A stretch of 64,000 bases of DNA from NCBI GenBank assembly GCA_013076295.1, contig RQOL01000729.1, forward strand, positions 3,658,001-3,722,000. The letters run 5' to 3'. The position numbers and the translations under genes were made by a program. Below are positions 21,101-32,566 of the stretch, piece after piece. The number at the start of each line of letters is the position of its first letter. Within the stretch, counting starts at the first letter, position 1. The notes under the pieces are model-generated. The model made no database searches. It worked only from the letters and a program-made list of their open reading frames with translations, and was not told where the DNA came from. Origin of the DNA: Sanderia malayensis (lineage: Eukaryota > Cnidaria > Scyphozoa > Semaeostomeae > Pelagiidae).

Positions 21101-23610
21101 GCCCGGAAAGAGCATTACTGGTGGCAGGCGCAGAGAACAATGGAGGGAAGCAAATCGGCTAGGTCGAGACAATATTCAATAACCTACACATGTCCAGCCA
21201 CCGGAAGATAATACCGTACCTGGAGCAGTGATTGACCTTCGAGAGCTACAACTTCAATACCGTCAACACCCAGCTCCACACTACAACCCAATCCCAATTG
21301 ACTATCAGCAAATTCAGCCATTGTATATGCCACGGGAACAACATGTGATGAATGTCCATTGTGGACTTCTACTAAAACCCACAACAAATCAACATTGGCT
21401 TCCAGTATCAGGCAGTCTTACCCCTCCCACCCCAGGAACAAAGCATAATATATATGTTAAATTACTACTTACATGATTAACATATATCCAGTTGACATGA
21501 ATGACATGCTATAAATCTTCCTCACTTTGACACCTATGAAACCAATGCATATTCACATTTTAGCATGTATAATTACAGCCGCTTGCTTTGCAGTTTGAAC
21601 CATACCTTCAATATCCCTATCGCGTACTACAGGCAGCAGTAGAACCGGCAGATGTTGACATGGATTATAGAGTTTACAATGAAGCTCAGGTGATATAGTT
21701 CCTCAAAAACAACCAACCAATACTTAACCAACCCAGTTAACCCAACCACAACTGCCCTAACCGATTTAAATATTTCACAAATTGAATGCAATAGTGATGT
21801 ACGAATCTCAATTAACTTTTGGCGAAGTAATTACAGCTGGTTAGAACTGCACATACTCGAGGAAAAAAACATAAACTAATTGCGATCCATTTTCAGCATC
21901 CCCTATGCGGCCAGTCGACTTGCAATTGGAAATGGATATTCCAAATCAGGATGAGGAAATGGAACAGGCAATACCACCTGGCGAAATTCAGATGCAACAA
22001 CATGCTCAAATTCCCCATGATAGTCAGGTACAATAACACAATCAGCATATGTAGTGGTAATTACATCAACTACTTCCAATAGCCCCAACACTATAGCCCC
22101 TTCGTGGACCCACCTTCTTAATGAAGCATATATTCCGTAATTACAAATTCACAGACATTAACTGCAATCCATCAATTGTATTCAGTGAAATAGTATTCAA
22201 TTTCAGCATACTCAAATATTGCCTGGTAATGCACATTTGCAACCCCAACTTCTAAATTTCAATGAAGAAGGTCAAGTGGCGATCCAACCAGTGGAAAATC
22301 CATCAGAAATGGAATTTCAAAGTCAGACAAGCGAAATTGATTTAACACAACAACCTGTGGAAATTCAGTTGCAACAGCGATTTGAAGATCACAAGGGTAA
22401 TGAGGTACAATATCGCCATGACATTGACAACTTTAAAGTAGGCCAACAACACGAGACCCTTGATAAAAGAATCATTCAATAAATGCAAATGCAGAGATGT
22501 ATGCAGTAATCGTAATAATATCTAATATATATATTCTACGGAGTCACGTGAGGGGCAGAACAATGGGTTGAATGCATCAAAACAATGGGCCGATTTGCCA
22601 AACTGTGTAATCAAAAAGGATTTTTTCACAGCCAAGCTTATTTGCATTCAAACTTACATCAAAATCTTCCCCTTCTCGAGTAGACCAAAGTTATATATTT
22701 TAGAGCTTACAGTTTTGAGTAATTTCGAAAAGCTTTGTCTTTACGATTCTCCCGCTTTTTCATTGTTATTTGATTATTATGCAAATTGTACTTTTCCACA
22801 GGACATGTGCTTTTGTTCTTTGATTCTTGCGCTTTTCATTTATTATGCAAACTTCCCTGAGATGCATGCTTTTGTTTTTGGAGGCGTGTTTTTGTTTTGC
22901 ACGCAAAGGATAACAGCATGCGTTTGCGAGCTGATTATTTGTCGTAGAGACCTGATAATTGCTTCAAAGACCTCAGGACAAGTATCGGCCAACAGGTGAT
23001 AGCTTTGTTTTTTTTTTCAATTAAATAGTTGTAGTTTTTGGAGTAGGCGACAGCCATTGTTGCTTCGAATGCTGGCGACACCCACACTCGCATTGCAAAC
23101 AATGTCAAAGTTTTGGGCAATAACATGTCACACTTGGTGTTTAACTTTTAGTATACTTATGAGTATCTATACCAATGCTAAATTAGTTATATATTTCTTC
23201 TTTAGTCAAATTAGGGTGTCATAAAACAGGGGGTGTTATGAGACGTGTGTTTTTGTTTTCCACATTAAATTAGTACGTCACTTTAAGATGACACAGAGGT
23301 TTTGATCTCCACCCAAAGTGGAACACGCCCTCAGGGAAGCGAGCGTAGCGAGCGCCCCCGCCTAGTATTCAGTAATATTGTATCGAATTTTAGCCTATGC
23401 AAGAACTTCAGCCGAACTTCGAGATCTCATTCATCAAGATCAAATAACAGTACAGCCTGCCAATGCTGAGAGGCAAGGCGGAGTGCACTTACCCCATCAA
23501 CATCAAGCACCTGAGCCCCTTGCAGATCAGGAAATGCAAGTTGTTCAACCTCCACCAGACATTCCTGAATATTCCCCTCTGCCTCATTATCTCGAAAAAA
23601 TGACAAGAAC
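21101..23610 (+). pseudogene. Spliced Gln/Pro-rich N-terminus of a second Helitron (partial)
   Basis: The start MPGKSITGGRRREQW matches in style the Helitron start at 14477 (MPG followed by Arg-rich and then Gln/Pro-rich sequence). Exon-like pieces are bounded by GT/AG: about 21101-21450 (with a TAA after residue 26), 21596-21689, 21899-22027, 22207-22405 and 23392-23610. They are rich in Gln, Pro and Glu. The last one ends HYLEKMTR just before GTGAGT. In the other Helitron the corresponding point (YLHHIAPM) leads directly into the CPHCGA zinc finger. No zinc finger, Rep or helicase follows here, so the element is truncated. Helitron copy B lies in one of its introns. Confidence 0.45.
22521..23365 (+). 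mobile_element. Non-autonomous Helitron copy B
   Basis: 845 bp from TCTAATATATATATTCTACG (preceded by A) to GCGCCCCCGCCTAG (followed by T). The left end matches copies A and C, including the GGAGTCACGTGA block and the AACAATGGGCCG block. The 3' end carries the GCGAGCGTAGCGAGCG word shared with copy C. It has no coding capacity; the 143-codon frame inside is repeat sequence. The A|T insertion and lack of target duplication fit Helitrons. Confidence 0.65.
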
Positions 23611-24169
23611 GTGAGTAGAGTGTAAGGTGGGGGTTCTGGCCCACTATCACGTGACGTGTGATTCATTACAATTGACTATCTACATGACTCTAACATGAGG
23701 TGACGTCTTTATAGATTGATAGACTCTTTTTCGGTTGAATGGTTTTATCAATTAGAAATTGTTTTATTTAGCAAATTTTTGAAATAGATGCAATTAAAAT
23801 ATATACAACATTTATCATTCAATTTTCAACAATTAAAATATATACAACATTTATCATTCAATTAAGAATTAAATAAATATATACAGCAATAATTAAAGTA
23901 ATAATTAAACATTTAAGCTAGAGCCAACAATGATACCAGAAAAATTTTTTGTTTTAAAAAGCAATCAGTTGAGATGGGGAGAAAGACCAGAGAGATTTTA
24001 AAAAGTAATTATACTAACTATAGAATGGAGTTGAAGATAGAAGACTTTAGACACACTGAGATCGGAGGCTTCAATTACCACTTCAATAACTCCTTTTCAA
24101 ATTATCACATTCAATATAAATGTTTTTATGAGGGGGTGATTCATCGCCCACACCCCCTCTGTGTTGAGA

Positions 24170-25318
24170 TTATTCACCCCTAACGATCAATAATCTCAAC
24201 ATGGGCGAGTCGAAAGACCTTACGCCAAAGAGCCCAACGATGCTCTGGCGAGAGACCTTCCAACTCATCCCCGGAACGAGCATTGGCAATGAATATCTCA
24301 GGGGAGAAGATAACTTCCCTCCCCAAGACCCCCTCTGTGGAGTCACCACCTCAACGACCCCAAGAGCATCCAACTCCACCCTACAGTTAGGACAAGTTGG
24401 CCTCATTGCTGACTCTAGCCATCTCACAATACAGGGGGTATGGAAGATACCCCTACAAGATGGGCATCTTAGCATTTCAGGATCGGGAGTCTCCCCCATG
24501 CACACAGTGCATGGGGTTAGCTCCTGTGCGAAGATTCTACTTTGCTCAATCGCTAAAAAGAAAGGAGACTGTTCATTAATTCATATAACTATTAGAGAGT
24601 AGGTGTGAAAGTGATGAAAGCTAAAGATAGAGTAAAGTTACTTACCCTCTGTCTGGGTCGCTTGACTTTATTTACCGAAATTGCATTTGACTAAAAAATA
24701 AATTTCAGTTGATTTAGAAACGCTCAAGTTAAGAGTAAGTACTATGAATCATAACAAAGTATCAAAAACACTTACATCTTATAGTTACGATCGTGTTTGG
24801 TGCCGAAATCAGCGGGGGTGGTGGTGGTGTTCTAGGATCTATGGAAGAAAAGTAATTTTCTTAAAAAATGAGAACTAGAAAAGTATGCCAATTAATTTAT
24901 ATTAATAATAATGATGGACTTACGAGGTGGGGAGAAGGTGGGGCTGAGCAACATCCTGCGCCGCCTCCTGTATACGAGTCTTCTTTGGACTATAAGGAAA
25001 GGTTTTAAAATTAATTTCATATGATTAGAGTATAATGAAATTTATTATCAACTTACTAAGCGTGTGTATTTATTAAAAAAATATAATTTACTCACTAGGC
25101 ACGTGGAGTGCCACAGCATCCCCCCTCCTCATCCCCTACGCCAAAAATCGCACTACCTCTAGGTGGTGCAGTAGGTCTTCCTGTAGGAAAGAAGACAATT
25201 TAATTAGAAACTATAAAAGGTCAGTTCATGTCTTGATATAAAAATTATCGCTAAACTTACTTCTCCTCTGCCTTTGGATAAAATTGAAGATGTTGTCTTC
25301 CTCTGAAGATGATTGCAT
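24170..25318 (-). CDS. Spliced RING-finger gene
   Basis: The last exon (24170-24552), preceded by a TTTTTAG acceptor, encodes a complete C3HC4-like RING. CTVC is followed by RCPSC, FHTPCIVRW and PTCPNC, then a 60-residue tail ending VRGE. Upstream exons are suggested by GT-AG borders at 25261-25318 (ATG, MQSSSEEDNIFNFIQRQRR), 25096-25180, 24924-24989, 24776-24831 and about 24645-24690. They are rich in Pro and Gly. The reading phase does not agree at every predicted junction, so the structure is provisional or the gene is broken. RING domains recruit E2 enzymes for ubiquitin transfer. The gene lies wholly between the terminal repeats of the element. Confidence 0.55.
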
Positions 25319-25619
25319 ATCTAAGAGAATAAAATATAGTTTGAGTAATGTCGAGGAGGAATTCAAAGCAAATGAGTTTTAGGAAACGAAGACATCCTTT
25401 AAAAAGAAGGATACTCACTCGATATTTGATTGGTAATTTCTTTATATTTCTAGAATGAAGCAACAAAATTTCATTAATTAAATAACATTTATTGTAGATA
25501 AAAGCAACTTACTGAGAAATTGTAAAAATGACGGGGTTACAAAGTAGAAGGAAAACTCACTTGTTAAATAAAACAAATTCTAATTGATAAAACCATTCAA
25601 CTGAAATGAAAGCAAAGAG

Positions 25620-27353
25620 TCTATTATATATATTCTGCGGAGGTCACGTGATGAAGCACTTTCTTGCCAAAAACAATAGATTCGACCCGAAACAATAGGT
25701 CGAATGCCGTAAAACAATGGGCCGAAACGGCGAATCGGTGATCAATAAGGCTTTTTTGAATGGGGTCAGAAAAGGTTGACACTTGCATGGAAAGGCTCCG
25801 TTTCTAGAGTAGGCAAAAGTTATCTATTTTTGGAAGCCAATTTTAAACGAATTTTTGAGTTATTCCCTTAATTGTTCTCCTGATTGTTCTATCACGAAAA
25901 AACGACGGTTTACGCTGGCGAAACTTCCAAACTCGCATCCCCAACTCCATTTTCGAACAGAGTGTTCGCTCTTCACGTGACCCGTTTCGCCTTTTCCTGC
26001 AATTTGATTGGCTCGGTCGTTTTTCGTTATTCGCCCCAAAGACGCGTGTTTGTGTTTTTGTTTTGCACACAAAGGGGCCTTTCAAAGTGTTTTACCACCT
26101 GAATTATCTTTGCAAAAAGCGGCTATTTGTTTCAAATACCCTGGAGAGATGCAGGAAACAATAGAAAACACAGGTGATAGCTTTGTTTTGCATTTTAAGT
26201 TGAAATAGTTGTTGTTGTTGTAGTAGGCGTTGCTTCAGCATGCTTGCAACGCTTAGGCCCAATGAAAACAAAGTCAAAGTTATGATTTTTTCAGGCGCTA
26301 ATTGCACGGTTTTCCTCATTTAAACTTTCAAATGGGGTTTGTATGTTTTTATAGTAGTTATGTATGTTTTATAGTAGGTATAGTAGGTATAGTATTTAGG
26401 TATAGTATGATTTTGTGGTAGGTATAGTAGGTATAGTATGTTTTTATAGTAGGTATAGTATGTTGGTATAGTATGTAGGTATAGCATGATTTTATAGTAG
26501 GTATAGTATGTTTGTATGGTAGGTATAGTATGTTGGTATGGTATGTAGGTATAGTATGTTTGTATGGTAGGTATAGTATGTGGGCATGGTATGTAGGTAT
26601 AGTATGTTGGTATGGTAGGTATAGTATGCCGTTATAGTAGGTATAGTATGTTGGTATAGTACGTAGGTATAGTATGATTTTATAGTAGGTATAGTAGGTA
26701 TAGTATGTTAGTATGGTAGGTATAGTATGTTGGTATGGTATGTAGGTATAGTATGTTTGTATGGTAGGTGCAGCATGTTGGTATAGTATGTAGGTATAGT
26801 ATGCCGTTACAGTAGGTATAGTATGTTTGTATATGGTAGGTATAGTAGGTATAGTATGTAGGTATGTATCTAGGTATGTATGTATGTATGGGCAGGAGCG
26901 GGAGCAAATGCAGCGCGCGAAGCATGCCCACCACATTAAGCTTCTTTTACTTGACGGGCTCCGGGGAGGGAGCGAAGCGACCGCGCCCGGCTCATGTATG
27001 TATGTATGTATGTATGTATGTATGTATGTATGTATGTATGTATGTATGTATGTATGGGCATGAGCGTAAGCGAATGCAGCACACGAAGTGCGCCAACCAC
27101 AGGCAAGCGTAGCGAGCTAACCCATTGGACGTGGGGTTGAAAGAGGCATGAGGGTAAGCGAATGCAGCGCACGAAGTGCGCCAACCATAGGCGAGCGTAG
27201 CGAGCTAACCGATTGTAAGTGGGGTTGAAAGGGGCATGAGCGTAAGTGAATGCAGCGCATGAAATGCGCCAACTGCAGGCGAGCATAGCGAGCTAACCCA
27301 TTGTAAGTGGGGTAGAAAGGGGCATGACGAGCGAAGCGAGTGATGACCCCTAG
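25620..27353 (+). mobile_element. Non-autonomous Helitron copy C
   Basis: 1,734 bp from TCTATTATATATATTCTGCGG to GAGTGATGACCCCTAG, followed by T. It is the only copy here with all parts in one orientation. It has a unique left half, degenerate (TATAGTAGG)n/(TATG)n arrays (about 26340-26890 and 26995-27055), a GC-rich block, and about three tandem units of roughly 90 bp (27056-27330) with GCGAGCGTAGCGAGC and a GCGCACGAAGTGCGC hairpin. It sits exactly inside the right terminal repeat of the RING element. The Tyr/Thr-rich frames through the arrays are not genes. Confidence 0.7.
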
Positions 27354-27362
27354 TCTATCAAT

Positions 27363-27894
27363 TGTTTATGCTTAGGCCGATAAACCTTACAAACATTAGT
27401 AGAAATCTTGAAATGTTCAGTAGAATATGAACACAACTTACCTCGAGAATCTCTGCTGTGAAGTCACAAGAGATGTTCCACTCTTGATATCAATCAAATA
27501 ATGTCAACCAATTTTTAATAGCTTCCGCCAATTCATCTCATTGGTTGGTTTGCTTGAAGAGGGCGTAAGAAACAATTTTTCGAATCTTAATATTAAACAA
27601 ATCACGTCAACCAAATTTTACTAACACCTGCCAACTCATCTCATTGGTTGAATAGAACACTACAGTATTTATGAACATATCTCATTACAATTCGAAATTC
27701 GAATGCTAATACCACCTGTCAATAATGACTGGAAATTTCGAAAGAACATTCAAGAACATTCAAAAAGAAGGTTCGAGATCATTTAAATGATGATGTAATC
27801 ATTAAACAATGAAATCGCATTATCTTCAGTGTTAGAATATACTATAAGGGCGATGAGGTGCTTTGCGTACTCTCGTTTATCGAGAGCACACATC
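27363..27894. other. No gene recognised; imperfect duplication
   Basis: AT-rich sequence between the RING element and the next ORF. It includes a diverged duplication of about 50 bp (AATCATGTCAACCAA-like and CTCATTGGTTG blocks at about 27495-27550 and 27595-27650). CATTGGTTG resembles an inverted CCAAT box, so promoter activity is possible but unproven. Confidence 0.35.
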
Positions 27895-28170
27895 ATGAAG
27901 AGAGTAAGAGAATCTAATTCAGATTATGGGCCTAAAAAGAGAAAATTTAAATATTCACAATGTTCAAAGGAGTTTACAAGGCATATTAATTTAGAGCATT
28001 ACAAGCATACAGCACATAATGATCAAAAAAATACCATATCTGGTGCTAGAAGGAAAAAGAAGAAAGATGAAGCTTATGGGGTTTTCATCAACGAAGAACA
28101 GTCACTAGATCAAGCAAGACGTGAAATAGCTGGACAAATCTATAATGAGTTAGAAGAACTTTACCAATAG
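27895..28170 (+). CDS. Small C2H2-like ORF, unknown
   Basis: 91 residues from ATG at 27895: a basic start, then YSQCSKEFTRHINLEHYKHTAH. This looks like one C2H2 finger that has lost its first Cys (Tyr in its place), and is followed by a Lys-rich linker and an acidic helix. The upstream frame is also open. It could be an N-terminal exon of the DUF6589-type gene downstream or a leftover of another element. Confidence 0.4.
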   Translation: MKRVRESNSDYGPKKRKFKYSQCSKEFTRHINLEHYKHTAHNDQKNTISGARRKKKKDEAYGVFINEEQSLDQARREIAGQIYNELEELYQ

Positions 28171-28275
28171 CCTGTGCGCACACTCAAAAGTCTCCTGACC
28201 CGAACTGTAGAGTCTGCGAACTAAGCTCAAAAAGCGTGTTCTATAAGCGAGCCTCGAAGTGATTTTTGTCTACGC

Positions 28276-28740
28276 GTGGAAACATGTGAACGATTGTCGC
28301 ACGGTTATTATCAACTAACATGGCGTCGGCAACGTGCCATGCTTGCATTCTCTGCTTTACCAATCTTTCGATGTCGAAACGATGGGATTTCAATCTATGT
28401 TGAAGGAAAAGGCAGTTTTAAGATAAAAGAAGCTTTGGAGTCGCTTCCTATCTTAGTTAGAAAAATTTCAGATTAAATATGTCGCTGTTGTTTGCGTTTT
28501 CTCAAATGTATCAATGCTGCCGGATTGAAGGAGAAAGAACTCGAAAACGATATTGTTGTAAAGTATAAGACAGCTTCTGCTGCAGTAACAACAGAGAATA
28601 AATCTTTGAAACATGCTCTTTTGTTCCTGTTTCTATTTCTGGACAGGATGGCCAAAATAAGGTTGATAAGGACGTTCACCAAGAAGTGGATAGTACTCAT
28701 GGTGATGGGTGGTCAACCTCAGTTACTTCCAGTGATGTAG
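28276..28740 (+). other. Unassigned open segments before the DUF6589 region
   Basis: Two short open frames (28276-28476, with the SFKIKEALESLP segment, and 28492-28740, with LKCINAAGLKEKELENDI) could be N-terminal exons of the DUF6589-type gene. They carry no recognised domain, and the second ends in a hydrophobic run. Sequence 28741-28920 is non-coding by eye. Confidence 0.3.
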
Positions 28741-28929
28741 GCCTAGGCCTGTCAGACGAGAACACGCAGGTGCCACTACAAATTTAGCACTAACCCCACA
28801 GCAAAGCACAGGTAGTCCTAGTTTTCTTTCAACAAGTTTAGTCGGCAAAAATAGGACAAGCACGCCTCGCCAAACAAAGGATGACAACACCAGAAAATTA
28901 ACGAGGTTCAAAAAAGCTGATGAAAATGA

Positions 28930-31900
28930 AACTTTAGCTAATGTTGGGAGACGATTGAAGCAAGTGTTTCAGTAAAAGTTGCCTGGAAATCTAAGGTAAA
29001 GGAAAGAAATTTGACCAAAGACCTCAAGTGTGTTGGCTTGATGTCATGCCGAGGTACGTAAAAGCAGCTCGCATCTGCTGTCTGGAAACACTCGGAACTA
29101 AGCTCACAGGTAATAGAAATTTATCTCAAAGAAATAAATAGAAAATGTGTCAAGATTTGTGTTGATAAAACCAAGCATGCTGACTCCAAACGGTCTGCAA
29201 AGATCGCGGATCATTGCCCGGAGAAGAAGGTCTCTGCAGATAAGCAAACTGGAAACCAGCCAAGTTGTTTTCGATTAACTGGCCAGGAAGATGTTCTTAG
29301 TTTTACATTGCAGAAATTCGATGAAAAGTTGAAGAGCAGAGCTCCACTTATGAGGTCAACATTAATGGCAATTTCTTGGCGCCAGACTAAAAAAAACGAT
29401 GATGCATTCTTGGCTCCAGCTGTCTGTATTGCTGCAGCAGTGTGTCTTAAAAATAGGTCCAGACAGATGACCACTGTCCAACTGATTTTGACATTAATGA
29501 TGAAGCACTCTGGATTTATGGTATGTTTTTTGTACAGTATATCCAACCTTTTTTGCATTAAACATTCTACATTTTATAAGGAACTTACACCAAGCATAGT
29601 ACAAGGATTTCTTGTAAAGAACAATATATTCTCTCTTGCTCCATTTTAACAATAAAAACAATAGGAAATTTAATAAACTTTTAGCCCTAGGGGTTGAGTC
29701 AAGTTTCTTATAAAATAAAAATGGGTGCCTTTTGATTTCTTTTGGTAAAGGAAACAAATAGAACAAAATAATCGATAGTATATATGGTTTACCAAAAATC
29801 CTGGTTGGTTCCTTGTGACCTTTTTCCTTGTAAAAAACTTGTACTATACAATGCCTCACTTACTGTCAGAAGATTTTTAAGGATTTCCAAAATGGTGACA
29901 GCTTTCTACAATATCTGGAATTTTAAGAAAATATGAACAGAAAAGAAATTATAAACCTTCCTGTCAAATGTTTGAAATGTTTTGAAAAGGAGAACTTACC
30001 TTGGCTCCAAATGGCATTAATTTCTTTGCGCTATGGTGTCATGAGTGCTGGCATGAAATGGGCAACTCTTTAAAGTAACAATTTTGAACTTTTCTCAAAA
30101 AATTACAATTTTGAAGTTTCAAAGAAAGTCAAAGAGGCTACATGTTACAAATCCTGATTTATCTTTATGGGAGTTGCAGCACAGGCTCAGATTCAGCATT
30201 CAGCATTCAACAAGGTAAAATCTTAGTCTCCTCCCATGGGCAAAGACCTGCCAATTCTGATTTTTGCTCGCTCAGCACTTTAGGTCCAAATGAAACATCA
30301 ATTCAGCATTGATTCCAATTGTTTTTCAGAAATTTGTCTGCATGTAAATTATGTTATAATGGATGACATGCAGCTTAACAAAATAAGCAGGAAAAACTCA
30401 CTAATGGCCTCTATGTCAACAGGTCCTTAATTTCATGTTACATTGTGAATGAAATTTTTTCTAATTTTGTGATAGGCTACGTTTGGCACATTGCGACTGA
30501 TAGTTTCGCACACGTTCTTATACAAGAAGTTAGACGAATATGGCAAGGGTCATTTAGACACAATATTTGACAAGATAGAGAAAGAAGGAAAATCCCTGGA
30601 AGCCGTAAGAAATCCAAATGAAGCTGTTGTTCCAGATGTAGGTCGCAAGGTCTTAATCGATAACTTCAATTATCGCGCCCAGTCGCATGAAATGACGTTG
30701 GAAAGACAGAACGAATCTGTAAATTGGGTGGCAACCATGATTACAGAGAATCGAGTATCCGGCTAAGGACTCAGTGACAAGACTCCAGATATTTCTGCGA
30801 TATTTAATCGTCCAAATGAATCCTTCCTTCCGAATGAGGTTGAAAGCTGCCAACAAAGAGCAAACTGCATTGCATTAGTCAGATGACAAGCAGTTAGTCA
30901 TGTCAAGTGTCTCCAGTTCTTAGAAGATGTTGCTGTGAAGCACATCTCACACAAATATTCTTCTGCTATGACAACTGCAACAAAGACGGTAAGAAATCAT
31001 GTATGACAATCAGTTAAAAGGCAGATTTTAGGAAACAAAAATCATTTTTATGGCACACATAGGACTGGACTCTTCTGCTATATCTTATTTTTCAAGTTTT
31101 ATGGAAACTACGTATAACGTTTCAATATTGTTATTGGTTGTATTTATGTATTTTTCAGACATTTGCTGAAATGATTTTCAAAAAACGAAAATGAAAGCAG
31201 TGGTATGCATGAGGTAATGAGTCATATTCATGGCAATTATGTACCATGCAATAATAAAGAAAACCCGACACAATTCAAAGCCCAAGGTATCATTGGAGAT
31301 CAGTTGACCGTTGAACGTGGTGTCAGCTCATTGCTGCAAGTAGAGAATGGATTTACAAATAAAGAAAAGTTAGATGGGTTGCATATGGAAATCGCAGATT
31401 TTCACGGAGGAATGAAGTTTCTTCAGGTATGTATCTGGAATAGTTTTTGAGTCAATTTGAAAGTAACACACCACGTGTAGAAATTGAGATTTCTTTATTT
31501 TTTGCAATGTTATCAAAAATGTGTATTTGTGCATGGAAAAGTTACGAAACAACAAAATGTAACAGAAACGCATGTCTTGCGAAAATTCCTTTATTAATGT
31601 TCACCTAATTTTTAATTAGGTTTCAGCCATGTTTTCAAGAAATCTTTTTTTGGGATTGAAAAGTATTTTTAATTTTCTTTTAGCTGATACTTGACCACTT
31701 TTACTGCCCAAAACCTTCAACTGATAAATGCACAATGTTTGCTGATAAAGTTATCCTCAACAGAAGAAAGATCTACACAGATGTCAGTAGAGGTATATCT
31801 GGGTGTAAACATTTTTTCATGCTGGAAATAAAGGCAAGAATTCTCGCTGGTGTATGTGAAGTTATGAAGATATCTTCATTAAATGATGTTCCTGATAGCA

Positions 31901-32566
31901 ATGAGAGTTTGAAAAATTTGGAAACAGCTTCGAAACATCAGAAATTAGATTACCTCAACAAGATCTCAGTAGAAGTGGTTGATGAATATGTGATCAGAAA
32001 AGAAAAGAAATTACATATTTTGCAATGGCAATTATATGAAGACTGGCTCAGCACAACAAACAAGAAAGACCACCAAGGGTATAAGTGTAGGCACCAAGGA
32101 TGCCACCAGTCGTTTAAGTTTGATGGAAAGAGACGAATCACCCATGAGAGGGTACAAGGTTTGCACAAGGAGCTTGATGTTCAGCCTGTAGTCAGCAAAG
32201 AAGATGACGTCTTTAACTACCAATGTTCTCTAATGGATGTGGGAATGGTTGTCCAGAATTTTTTCGATGCTATTTCACAGGGTGATGGTGAGCGAGTAAT
32301 CCGTTGCTGGAAGTTTATGCTTCCTTATTTAAGAAATGATGGTGTTCGGAGCAAAAAGTATGCCCTGGAAACTTTATATCTCATTTGTCAAGTCACCTGT
32401 GTTCTTTCACCAAAGGATGCTCACCGTCTTACTTGGAATAGATTCCATAAAGGTTCATTTGGGCATGGAGGGAATATCCCACTAGACCTTGCTTTAGAGC
32501 ACTATAACAATACATTAAAGAGTCTGGTGAAGAATCTTGGTCCCAATTCAACTAATCCTACATGTA
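28930..32566 (+). pseudogene. DUF6589-type transposon gene, multi-exon, truncated
   Basis: Exon-like pieces carry the family's conserved blocks. About 29060-29521 has LASAVWKHSEL, YLKEINRKC and KLKSRAPLM, before a GTATGT donor. About 30478-30990 has PDVGRKVLIDNFNYRAQ, VNWVATMITENRVSG then TAA, and AVKHISHKYS. About 31158-31425 has IIGDQLTVERG. About 31683-32566 has ILDHFYCPK, GDGERVIRCWKFMLPYLR and DAHRLTWNRFHKGSFG...NIPLD. In other cnidarian copies the last block is followed by further C-terminal sequence. Here it ends at a PIF/Harbinger-type terminus. A stop and the missing end make it inactive. Function is unproven; the family behaves like a mobile-element protein. 29522-30477 is an apparent intron with nothing else recognised. 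Confidence 0.6.

Larger units (their letters stand above)
23715..27362 (-). mobile_element. TIR-bounded element carrying a RING-finger gene
   Basis: The left end (23715-23770, ATTGATAGACTCTTT...GTTGAATGGTTTTATC) is repeated as its reverse complement at 25565-25619. That copy continues after Helitron copy C at 27354-27362 (TCTATCAAT). The two ends share about 55 bp with one 7-bp gap. Without the Helitron the element is about 1.9 kb. Inside is the spliced RING gene, and no transposase is recognised. A 36-bp duplication (ATTAAAATATATACAACATT type) lies at about 23786-23862. It is probably a non-autonomous DNA transposon that has picked up gene exons. Confidence 0.55.
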
